Below, piece by piece: positions 1 through 7,400 of a stretch of 12,396 nt of DNA. This DNA comes from JALZHR01 sp036389695 (GTDB lineage Bacteria > Acidobacteriota > Blastocatellia > Pyrinomonadales > Pyrinomonadaceae). The notes below the pieces were generated by a model. It saw nothing but the letters and a program-made list of their open reading frames with translations, had not been told where the DNA came from and searched no databases. The stretch covers positions 1 through 12,396 of the forward strand of contig DASVWG010000490.1 of the NCBI GenBank assembly GCA_036389695.1. Reading direction: 5' to 3'. Made by a program: the position numbers and the translations under genes. Each line of letters begins with the position of its first letter. Position 1 is the first letter of the stretch.

Positions 1-84
1 ATCTCGCATACAACCGTTACTCCCAACGGCGATGCGACAACGATTATCGACAACATTTCCGTCAGGTGCAATGGGCAAGAATAG
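1..84 (+). CDS. C-terminal fragment of an unidentified protein
   Basis: Frame 1 is open from the window edge for 27 codons and stops at TAG 82-84. The visible end reads ...TTIIDNISVRCNGQE. Endings of the type 'IDNISV' are common at the last strand of beta-sandwich domains (carbohydrate-binding or lectin-like) in secreted proteins, but 27 residues are too few to assign a family. The hairpin at 143-184 lies downstream, as expected after a gene end. The piece could also be a chance open frame, because 27 codons is short. The start and most of the gene lie outside the window. Confidence 0.4.
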   Translation: MSHTTVTPNGDATTIIDNISVRCNGQE

Positions 85-142
85 TGTCGAATGAGTCGGG
101 ATAACACCGGACAATTGAGTGTTGACTGGAATTGGAATTTAA

Positions 143-184
143 ACCGCTCATCTTTCAGCGATTAAAAACCGGAAGATGAGCGGT
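143..184. terminator. Hairpin between convergent genes, likely bidirectional terminator
   Basis: A perfect 12-bp stem is formed by ACCGCTCATCTT (143-154) and AAGATGAGCGGT (173-184), with an 18-nt loop. It lies between the end of the plus-strand fragment (84) and the end of the minus-strand channel gene (234). There is no clear T-run on either side, so it is not a textbook intrinsic terminator. Its position between two converging gene ends is the main argument for the role. The rest of 85-233 shows no other feature. Confidence 0.55.
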
Positions 185-233
185 AAAACACGATTACGCA
201 CATTAATTTGAATAAATTTCAGCGAGCGTAAAT

Positions 234-1208
234 TTACGCTCGTTCAATCTGCGAAAGCTTTTTGATATTTATCGAAATCGGCTCGCCGTTTTCGGCTTTG
301 TTGTATAGATTGACGAATTTGTGATTGAATTTTATCTCGCTCGGTTTGTAAGACGAGCGCGTGTGGACGACCGAGGCGAAAGTTTCGTCCGTCGCGGTCA
401 GCAAAATCAAAATTTCGGCGTCCGCTTTTTCCAAATCTTCGAGCGACAGACCGTAAAGCGGCGAATTTTCGTTAATCGGATGCACGATTGTCCACGCCAG
501 CGGGAAAAAAGCGACGCGGTCGCGTTCGAGGTCGAGAAAATCGAAACGGCGCGTCACTTTGCCGTCCGTTTCAATAAAGCGGGCGAGCATTACTTTCGCT
601 TCGACCTCGATGAGCTGGCTGCTTCTGCCGTTGACGAGGCGGAACATCAAGCCTTCGATGCCGCGATACGGCGCGACGACGGCGACTTCGCTGAAAATCA
701 CGCGCGCCGTCGGGCGGGCGAAACGCGCGAAGACGATGCCCGTAATCAGCGCCGTCACAATCATACTGTAATAAGATTCGATGGTGACGAGCAGATTCGG
801 CACGACGCCGACCGGATGAATCGTGCCGTAACCGATGGTCGCAAAAGTTTGAACGCTGAAGAAAAACCCGCGCAAAATCAGATTTTCCGCCGGCGTCGCC
901 GAAGAATCGACCAGCGCTTCCGCTCCGAGACTGGCATATAAAATTCCGAAAACGACGTTGCTCAGAAAGTAAAGCAGAAGCGTCTGCGTGATAAACATCG
1001 TCCACGACATCGAAATTACCGTGTGATAAAGACTCAGCGAATTTAAAAAAGGCAAGCCCGTGCGCTCGACATTAAACGTCCCGTCCTGATTCAGCAGACG
1101 CTGGCGGCTTTCGCGCGCGACGACCGAGCCGAAGCCCAAATCGCGTTCTTCATCACGCATCTCGTTCGGCTTTATATTAACGCGGTAAAAGTCTGATTCC
1201 TTCTGCAT
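234..1208 (-). CDS. KirBac-type inward-rectifier potassium channel
   Basis: This encodes a 324-residue inner-membrane potassium channel of the prokaryotic inward-rectifier (KirBac) family. Visible in order are an N-terminal cytoplasmic stretch with a slide-helix region (about 50-65), first membrane helix (about 66-92), pore helix (about 112-122), the selectivity filter TIGYG (124-128), second membrane helix (about 138-162) and a long beta-rich cytoplasmic IRK domain (about 170-300). Length and layout fit the family, which forms tetramers with a cytoplasmic gating domain. The ATG at 1208 is chosen because it gives a full N-terminus; no good Shine-Dalgarno sequence precedes it, and Met17 (MRDEERDLGFG) is a possible alternative. 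The gene stands alone, divergent from the META-domain gene and convergent with the gene at the left edge. The regulator or lipid that gates it cannot be read from sequence. Confidence 0.93.
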   Translation of the reverse strand: MQKESDFYRVNIKPNEMRDEERDLGFGSVVARESRQRLLNQDGTFNVERTGLPFLNSLSLYHTVISMSWTMFITQTLLLYFLSNVVFGILYASLGAEALVDSSATPAENLILRGFFFSVQTFATIGYGTIHPVGVVPNLLVTIESYYSMIVTALITGIVFARFARPTARVIFSEVAVVAPYRGIEGLMFRLVNGRSSQLIEVEAKVMLARFIETDGKVTRRFDFLDLERDRVAFFPLAWTIVHPINENSPLYGLSLEDLEKADAEILILLTATDETFASVVHTRSSYKPSEIKFNHKFVNLYNKAENGEPISINIKKLSQIERA

Positions 1209-1339
1209 TATAATTATTGAAACGATAAAGTTTAATAATAGTCAACCATATCCGTTTTGCAAGTTTCGCCCTTTTGTTCGTTCCTTTTATGTGCTCCGCA
1301 AAGAGCATTTTTAGATTGTTCGAAACACAAGGGGAAATA

Positions 1340-1780
1340 ATGAAGCTTAAATTTATAACCAATATTTTACCGGCTTTTCTGGCGATAATAATTTTTTCGA
1401 CCGCCGCTTTCGCGCAAACCGGACGGCTGAAAGGAAACTGGAATTTAACCGGATTAAAACAAAACGGTAAATCGATTAACACCGGCGCGAAAGGGCGCGG
1501 CGGCAAAAATCTCGGCATCAATTTTACGGACGGAAAACGCTTCGGCTTGATTTCAACCTGTAACGGGATGGGCGCGGATTACACCGCCGACGCCAGAGGA
1601 AATTTCAAACCCGGCGCGATTATCAGCACAAAAATGTTCTGCGGCGAAGATTTGATGAAAATCGAAAACGCGCTCGCAAACGCGATGCAAGCCGTCACGA
1701 AATACGAAATCAAAAATAACAGATTGATTCTGCGCGACCGCAGCGGAAAGAATATTCTGACCTTTTCGCGGGCGAAATAA
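1340..1780 (+). CDS. Secreted META-domain (HslJ-like) protein
   Basis: This 146-residue protein starts with a signal peptide: KLK, a hydrophobic core (about 8-20), then AFA|Q with likely signal peptidase I cleavage after residue 25. The rest matches a META domain. It has the opening 'G.W.L' strand (33-37), the STCNGMGADY segment (72-81), STKMFC (96-101) and a closing 'LILRD..G..ILTF' hairpin (129-142). Cys74 and Cys101 could pair in the periplasm. META/HslJ proteins are small periplasmic or outer-membrane-linked proteins with no settled activity. The ATG at 1340 is preferred over the in-frame ATG at 1274 because AAGGGGA lies just upstream and the signal peptide begins there. It is divergent from the channel gene, and the 131 bp between their starts must hold both promoters, though neither is convincing by eye. 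Confidence 0.85.
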   Translation: MKLKFITNILPAFLAIIIFSTAAFAQTGRLKGNWNLTGLKQNGKSINTGAKGRGGKNLGINFTDGKRFGLISTCNGMGADYTADARGNFKPGAIISTKMFCGEDLMKIENALANAMQAVTKYEIKNNRLILRDRSGKNILTFSRAK

Positions 1781-1793
1781 GCGTAAATAAAGT

Positions 1794-1931
1794 TTGTAGG
1801 GGCACGCCCGCGTGCCTGCCCAAAGCGTTCGCCAGAACGCTAATCAATTCTGAATAAATTCAACATAGAATTTATTCTAATCGTTTATTCGCTCTCGCTC
1901 ATTGGGCAGGCACGCGGGCGTGCCCCTACAA
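1794..1931. repeat. Composite palindromic element, 138 bp, with nested hairpins
   Basis: The perfect 30-bp outer arms are 1794-1823 (starting TTGTAGGGGCACG) and 1902-1931 (its reverse complement, ending CGTGCCCCTACAA). Inside are two further perfect stems: AGCGTTC/GAACGCT (1824-1830/1835-1841, 4-nt loop) and GAATAAATTC/GAATTTATTC (1852-1861/1868-1877, 6-nt loop). The whole could fold as a branched cruciform or RNA. It sits directly between the end of the META gene and the oxidoreductase remnant. GTAGGGGC...GCCCCTAC arms are typical of dispersed non-coding repeats in several bacterial phyla, so a MITE- or REP-like element is likely. It may also end transcripts from both sides. Confidence 0.8.
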
Positions 1932-1938
1932 TTCTCGC

Positions 1939-2062
1939 CTAACTTTTCAAGCCGACGTCTTTAAAAATCTTGTCGAGAAACAGATTCGACAGTTTTTCCT
2001 GCACGCTGTTTGATTTCAGCGGCGCTCAGGTTTCTGAAATCGACCGAATTGAGATTTCGTTT
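1939..2062 (-). pseudogene. Frameshifted remnant of the oxidoreductase 3' end
   Basis: On the minus strand this reads NLNSVDFRNL, then after a 2-base deletion relative to the intact copy KSNSVQEKLSNLFLDKIFK, then DVGLKS and a stop (TAG, 1939-1941). The intact gene at 4401-8087 ends NLDTVDFRNLNDRLKSNSVQ...FLDKIFKLM. Bases 1961-2019 match 4411-4469 at 57 of 59 positions, including a perfect 35-base run; similarity falls off towards 2062. The divergent last residues (DVGLKS instead of LM) may be the original C-terminus of the gene, displaced when the module at 2026-4384 arrived. A tandem duplication followed by decay is the alternative. Confidence 0.8.
1961..2019. repeat. Direct repeat, left copy (59 bp; possible attachment-site-like end)
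   Basis: This copy matches 4411-4469 in the same orientation at 57 of 59 positions; the differences are at 1975 (G versus C) and 1984 (A versus G). Positions 1985-2019 are a perfect 35-base match to 4435-4469. The repeat corresponds to the last coding part of the large oxidoreductase and brackets the three-gene module. Confidence 0.85.
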
Positions 2063-2817
2063 GTGTTTTTTGAATTGGGAAAAATGCAAACCATCCATTT
2101 GCGACTTTCAAGTTCAGTTTTTACTAAACTGTAAACCGAAAGCATCTTTGTTTTATAATTAATATGCTCAATTGGTTCCGTTGAGTATTCTAAATTTGGT
2201 AACAATTCTTCCAAAGTTTTTCCTAATTGAATTTTTTTAACTTTATTGGATTCATATTTTCTCTCAATAAGTCTTTCTACAAACAAATCTCTATCAGTTT
2301 GCTTTACATCAAAAATACTTAGCGGACTAATTTCCGAAATCCTTCTGCGAAAAGCAGTGTTAGAAACATTGTAAATGTTAGGTAATTCTAAAATAGATTG
2401 AACTAGCCCTTTAATTTTGTTTCGTCTCAAATCTCGCAAAATCCACTCTTCCGGCATTAATAGAGAGGCAGCGAAACTATCGCACCACTTTTCAATGAAA
2501 TTATTTTCATACTCTTTGCCGCGAAATGAAATACAATTTTCTAATTTGATATTATTTTCTTCTAATACAAGATGCCCGATTTCATGAGCGATAGTAAAAC
2601 GCTGTCTCCATATAGGCGCAGTTGAACGAACGACAATTTCTTTCCCAAAACCGCCTAAATCTATTAAATAACCCTCATGCTCGAGTTCATCAAACTCTAA
2701 ATTCAATTCCGACCAAAGGGAAATAATTTTCTCCAAGTTAACAGGCGGAGAAACTTGTTCGGATTGCTCTAGTAATCGATTTGCTATTTCCTTAGAATTT
2801 GGTAGTTTGAACATCAT
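2026..2817 (-). CDS. ImmA/IrrE-family metallopeptidase, third gene of the module
   Basis: This 263-residue protein carries the zinc-peptidase signature TIAHEIGH (HExxH, 78-82), followed by E109 in EKWCDSFAASLLMPEEW. That spacing and the FAA.LLMP context are typical of ImmA/IrrE peptidases, whose known members cleave XRE-type repressors to release stress or phage genes. The protein is probably cytoplasmic; residues after about 150 form a family-variable C-terminal half. The start ATGATG directly follows the TAA of the preceding gene (TAAATGATG), with AGGGA inside that gene's end as a ribosome site. The last residues (about 252-263, ISIRSISET) are read out of frame through the oxidoreductase remnant, so the native C-terminus may have been replaced. 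The gene is distinctly AT-rich: 14 of 60 bases are G/C in 2221-2280. Its natural substrate is plausibly the XRE protein next door (inference). Confidence 0.9.
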   Translation of the reverse strand: MMFKLPNSKEIANRLLEQSEQVSPPVNLEKIISLWSELNLEFDELEHEGYLIDLGGFGKEIVVRSTAPIWRQRFTIAHEIGHLVLEENNIKLENCISFRGKEYENNFIEKWCDSFAASLLMPEEWILRDLRRNKIKGLVQSILELPNIYNVSNTAFRRRISEISPLSIFDVKQTDRDLFVERLIERKYESNKVKKIQLGKTLEELLPNLEYSTEPIEHINYKTKMLSVYSLVKTELESRKWMVCIFPNSKNTNEISIRSISET

Positions 2818-3846
2818 TTATTCCCTATCAAGAACTTCAATCATATGGAGTAAAGTTCGACGGAGTAATCTTTTTCGGTCTGCGGGTATAAAGATTCCTC
2901 CTCGCGCTGCCATTTTTTGGTTCAAAAGTTCTTCAAGTTTGGAAATAACAAAGTCACTTACACTTGGTTCAACAATATCCGCCACAGTTGTCTTTAAAAC
3001 AACTGCAAGTTGTCTTAATTTAGCTAAACTAGGATTAGAAACTTTATCTACTGACTCTTCTAATTGTCGTAATGCTTCTATGTCAAGAGGTGGAGACAAC
3101 TTACTTGCCACTTCCTCTCTAGTTAATCCTAACTCTTCTCTTAAAGAACGAACTCGTTCACCTACAATATTAGCTTCATACTTCGAGAATGAAACTTTTC
3201 TTTCTTCCAATATAGGACGTATTTTAAGAAGGGCTTGGCGCAACTGGAGTCGCATTTCTTCTGGTTCAGTATATTTAATCTCCAACTTAAATCCGGGGAT
3301 ACCTGTTATCATTCTGCTAACACGAGTATTACTGTGAGAAATTAAAATAATAGGCACCATCGCATCGTAAGCAAATGCCAATTCTTCTCCTGCCCCTGTG
3401 CTTGGGTAATGACAAAGATGAATTAACAAATCTGATTGTAAAACTCTTTCGCGGTCAATATGGAAAACATCGGTGTCCGGCACATCTATATTGTGAACAG
3501 GGTCTGTTTTTTTTCTTGGTTCATATAAACTTATATCAAAGCCTTCACACACCATTGCTACAACGTCGGATAACTGAAACATCAATTGTCGTTGTTCTTC
3601 AGTTAAACCTGTTAAAGCACAAGCAAGGTAAGCCTCAAGATGAAGAGGCAATGAAGACATCATCGTGTTTTGATGTGGAAAAAGTAATAACTGACCTATA
3701 TCCTGACCCTTTTCTATACCTTCCATATTTTCATCCTCTGAGGTTTCTAAACAAAATTTTTCGACATTACGCTTAAATTCTGATTCCGAAACAGAATCGA
3801 AATGACTGCGAATTTCACTGATGACTTTTTCAGGAGTTAATGACAT
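2818..3846 (-). CDS. Nucleoside 2-deoxyribosyltransferase-like domain fused to XRE helix-turn-helix
   Basis: This is a 342-residue two-domain protein. Residues about 70-200 look like a Rossmann-type nucleoside 2-deoxyribosyltransferase fold: AYLACALTG (72-80), a 'YEPRKK' strand end (108-113), DRERVLQSDLLIHL (131-144) and GAGEELAFAYDAMVPIILI (151-169). In the family, a Glu in this G-x-G-E region is the nucleophile (E154 or E155 here). Residues about 226-292 form an XRE-type DNA-binding domain (GERVRSLREELGLTREEVASKL...). The C-terminus (about 295-342) is helical and could dimerise. The ATG at 3846 is chosen over the one at 3882 because AAGGAGG (3852-3858) lies 5 nt upstream. It overlaps the preceding gene by 17 bp. 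I infer a ligand-sensing repressor: the enzyme-like domain may bind a nucleotide or NAD fragment. Whether it is catalytic is unknown. Confidence 0.8.
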   Translation of the reverse strand: MSLTPEKVISEIRSHFDSVSESEFKRNVEKFCLETSEDENMEGIEKGQDIGQLLLFPHQNTMMSSLPLHLEAYLACALTGLTEEQRQLMFQLSDVVAMVCEGFDISLYEPRKKTDPVHNIDVPDTDVFHIDRERVLQSDLLIHLCHYPSTGAGEELAFAYDAMVPIILISHSNTRVSRMITGIPGFKLEIKYTEPEEMRLQLRQALLKIRPILEERKVSFSKYEANIVGERVRSLREELGLTREEVASKLSPPLDIEALRQLEESVDKVSNPSLAKLRQLAVVLKTTVADIVEPSVSDFVISKLEELLNQKMAARGGIFIPADRKRLLRRTLLHMIEVLDRE

Positions 3847-4384
3847 TTCTACCTCCTTGTGGTTCAGCCCACATTTTCTCAATTAACATAATATCACGGA
3901 CCGCAATTTGCACATGCGCCCGATCAAAAATTGCAGAATCAGGAAAAATTGGTTTCCCTTCGATAAAAGCTCCTCTAACGCAACGAATCTTTGTTTCTCG
4001 CTCTGCAAGAAAACCGACCGCATAATTGATTACAAGTCTATCCAAACGATGTGCTCCAGAAGATTGTTTAGGCAATTCTAAATTTGAACGTTTCATTTGT
4101 GTTAAAAATGAGTCATACAATTCACTTAAAACGCTTGTCCAACGTATATCCAACAAATCAATACAAGCTTCCAGCCGAATTTTAGCTCCAATTACCGCTG
4201 CATTTTCTTTATGAATTCGTCTAGCCCATTCCCACGCTCTTCCCGGCGCATCTTGAAAAAAATACACTCCATCTCCAAGCCAATCATATTCATTATTGCT
4301 TGGCTTAAATCCCTCCGAGAGAATTTTTTCCACATAGTTTATTGATGTTCCGTGGAATCCAATTACTGTAGTTATTTGGCTCAC
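3830..4384 (-). CDS. PARP-like ADP-ribosyltransferase-fold protein, first gene of the module
   Basis: This 184-residue protein resembles small bacterial ADP-ribosyltransferase-fold proteins. It has GFHGT (9-13, NAD-binding His11), ILSEGFKPS (21-29), WLGDGVYFF (35-43, Tyr41) followed by an AWEWA helix (50-54), and a C-terminal AHVQIAVRD segment (156-164) where Gln159 may take the third triad position. H-Y-[E/Q] triads are typical of PARP/diphtheria-toxin-like transferases. Catalysis and target (protein, nucleic acid or small molecule) cannot be told from sequence. There is no signal peptide or secretion domain, so it should act inside its own cell. The start is GTG at 4384, only 16 bp after the oxidoreductase stop, with no clear ribosome site, so expression may be low or depend on read-through. 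As the likely toxic member of the module it would fit a toxin or defence effector role (inference). Confidence 0.75.
   Translation of the reverse strand: MSQITTVIGFHGTSINYVEKILSEGFKPSNNEYDWLGDGVYFFQDAPGRAWEWARRIHKENAAVIGAKIRLEACIDLLDIRWTSVLSELYDSFLTQMKRSNLELPKQSSGAHRLDRLVINYAVGFLAERETKIRCVRGAFIEGKPIFPDSAIFDRAHVQIAVRDIMLIEKMWAEPQGGRNVINS
3852..3858 (-). promoter_or_regulatory. Strong ribosome binding site that sets the start at 3846
   Basis: On the minus strand AAGGAGG sits 5 nt before the ATG at 3846, inside the end of the ADP-ribosyltransferase gene. It is the best Shine-Dalgarno sequence I see in the three-gene module; the transferase itself has a GTG start and no visible site. This suggests that the repressor-like protein is translated efficiently relative to the transferase. 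Confidence 0.75.
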
Positions 4385-4400
4385 AATTGTTTTTGCGAGT

Positions 4401-7400
4401 CTACATTAACTTAAAAATCTTGTCCAGAAACAGGTTCGACAGTTTTTCCTGCACGCTGTTTGATTTCAGACGGTCGTTCAGATTTCGGAAATCGACCGTA
4501 TCCAGATTCTGGTCTTGATTAAAACACGAGAAAACAAAAAATTCCTCGCCCGTGTGCGGGTTGACGTGGCGCTGCAGACACTGCGCGCAGACTTCCTTCA
4601 TCATGCATTGCATCGGGCTGTTGATTGAGCCGATGGCGATGTGATTTTCTTTTAAATAAGGCGCGAGCGTCGTGTAGCGCGCTTCCTTGACGCCGTTCAT
4701 CATTCTGTCCGAGCCGATGGCGATAATGCGGTCGACGTCCGGCAGTTTGACGTTTTGATTATTAAGGCGTCCTTCGGCGTAAGCAATCATCGCCTGCACG
4801 ATATTGCCGCGAAAATGCGCGTCCTGCGGTCGATTCGGCTTGATTTCCTCGCCCATATCGGTCGCCCAGATGACCTGGTCGGTCGCGTTTTCGATTTCCT
4901 CGCGCTTGAACAAATCCGCGCCGTTTTTGTATCCGGCAAAATAAATCAGGCGATTGCCGTTTTCCTTCATCGCTTTGGCAATCGAGAACAGAACGGCATT
5001 TCCCAAACCGCCGCCCGCGAGCAAAACGGTTTCGCCGTCGGGAATTTCGGTCGGCGTGCCCGTAGGTCCCATGACGACGACTTCTTCGCCTTCTTTCAAA
5101 AGCGAGCAAAGGCGCGAGGACGTTCCCATTTCGAGAACAATCATCGAAAGCAAGCCTTTTTCCTCGTCAACCCACGCGCCGGTCAACGCCAAGCCTTCCA
5201 TCATCATCCGCTTGCCGTCGATAATCGGCGCGGTCGATTCAAAGTTTTGCAGGCGATAAAACTGTCCCGGCTGAAACTTTTTCGCCTGTAAAGGAGCTTT
5301 CACGATAACATCGACAATCGTCGGCGTTAAGCGTTTGACCTCAACGACATAAGCGCGCAATTGCTCGTCCAGAGTTCCGACCAGCTGCTGAAAAACTTTG
5401 TCGTTTTCGGCAGCGTTTTCGTTGATTTCGCCCGCGAAAATTTCCGTCACGCGCTCGTAACCGTGTTTTGCCGAAGCCATCGCTTTGACGACGTTTCCGG
5501 CGTAAATCGGGTGATTGTCGCCGTAATAGGAAATAAATTTTCCGTCGTGTTCGTAGGACGTAAAAAATCCGGCTTCGCCTTTGGCGACCGCGACGGTGTG
5601 AAATTTTCCGTCGCCGTTTTTCTCCAATTTGTGCGGCGCGAAATACTGTTTCCAATCGTCGAGTTTGAAAGTTCCGGGATTTTCTTTTTCGTAAATCACG
5701 TTCGGGCTTGTGCCCGCCGCGACGCAGACCGTGTGCGCGGGAAACGAGACCATTTCGCCGGAATTTTCAAATTTTTGAGTTTCCGCGTCGTAATTTACGC
5801 GGTCGAAAACCAGCGCTTTGACCGCGCCGTATTCGTCCGGCACGGCTTCGACCGGGTTCATCAATTCGACAAACTCGATGCCTTCTTCCAGCGCCTTCTG
5901 CACTTCTTCGTGATTCAGGCGATACGCGGGCGAATCCTGCAAACGCTTGCGATAGACGAGCGAAACGCCGCCCCAGCTTCTCACCAAAGGAATAAAATTC
6001 GGCTGCTCGCCCGCCTGCTCGGCGCGTTCGCGTTCGGCGCGGATTTCCTTTCCGTGTTCGAGAAATTCCTGCAAAACACGCGTTTCTTCTTCGTCGAAGC
6101 GATTCCAGACGGCTTCCTCGCCGAATTCCGCCGAAAGATTTTCAAACATTTCCAGCATCTTTTCGACCTGCGCCGGATAATAGGCGAAAAGCTCGGTCGC
6201 CGTGTCGATGCCCGTCAAGCCGCCGCCGATGACGACCGCCGGAAGCCGGACTTGCAGATTCGACAAAGTTTCTTTTTTAAACGCGCCCGTTAATTGCAAA
6301 GCCATCAGAAAATCCGACGCTTTGCGAATGCCGCGAATCAGGTTGTTTTTCATTCTGACAATCGTCGGTCGTCCCGCGCCGGTCGCAATCGCGATGTGGT
6401 CGAAGCCGAAATCCCACGCGTCTTCAATCGTCAAAGTTCCGCCGAAGCGTATGCCGCCGTAAGCGCGAAAATGCTCGCGTCTGGAAAGAAGAAGCTGAAG
6501 CATCGTCAGAAAATTTTTGTCCCAGCGCACGGTGATGCCGTATTCGGAAACGCCGCCGAAGCCGGACAAAATTCTTTCGTCAAGCTCGCTCGTGATTTCG
6601 TCGAGATTTTTGACGGGCTTCGGAACTCCGCCGTTTGCGCCCGTGTATTCTTCGGCTAAAGGCTCGATTTTTAAGCCGTCCATGCCGACCACGCCGAAAC
6701 CTTCGTTCAAAAGATAATGCGCCAAAGTGTAGCCTGCGGGACCTAAACCGATGACGAGAATATTTTTCCCGTTATACGGCAGAGCGTACGGGCGTTTCGC
6801 GTTAAGCGGATTCCAGCGCGTCAAAAGGCTGTAGATTTCAAAGCCGTACGGCAAAGCCAGAACGTCGGTTAAAGTCGCGGTTTCGGCTTGCGGAATGTTG
6901 ACCGGCTCCTGCTTCTGGAAAATGCAGGCTTTCATACAGTCGTTGCAGATGCGATGCCCGGTTCCGGCGCACATCGGGTTGTCGATTGTCACCAAAGCGA
7001 GCGAGGCAATCGAATCGCCCTGTCGCTTCATCAAATGCATTTCCGAGATTTTTTCGTCGAGCGGGCAGCCTTCCAGCTTGATGCCGAGCGGATTTCTTTT
7101 GATGTCGCCGCTTGGCTCGTGCAAGCCTTTCGAGCAGGAATCTTTCGAGCGTTCGTGGCAAATCAGGCAGTAATCGACTTCGTAAAGCGAATCGCGCAAG
7201 GTTCCGCGGTCGTCGGTTAATTTAAAACCGTCGCGGCGGCGCAATTCTTCTTCGAGCGAGTGCATCGCTTCGGGAACTTTCTCGTTTTCGCGCGTCAGGC
7301 GAACGAGTTTTTGATAGTCGAGCGCGTGCGGCGTTTTGAAGCTGTACCATTTTTTCTGGTGCGCGAAAAACTGCGCCGCCGACCACGCTTCGAGCAAAGT

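Noticed and set aside
321..941. Plus-strand open frame opposite the channel gene
   Set aside because: Arginine-rich composition without domain motifs; it is the reverse-strand shadow of a clear KirBac gene.
1292..1312. TGCTC/GAGCA mini-hairpin followed by five T, before the META gene
   Set aside because: Only a 5-bp stem; too weak to call an attenuator.
2807..3337. 176-codon plus-strand open frame opposite the XRE fusion gene
   Set aside because: Serine/leucine/isoleucine-rich with no motif; the opposite strand has a well-supported two-domain protein.
1939..4498. Insertion sequence or prophage carrying the module
   Set aside because: No transposase, integrase or phage structural gene in the interval; only the gene-end duplication supports mobility.
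5361..6293. 310-codon plus-strand open frame opposite the oxidoreductase
   Set aside because: F/R-rich low-information protein typical of antisense frames in G+C-richer genes; no start signal or motif.
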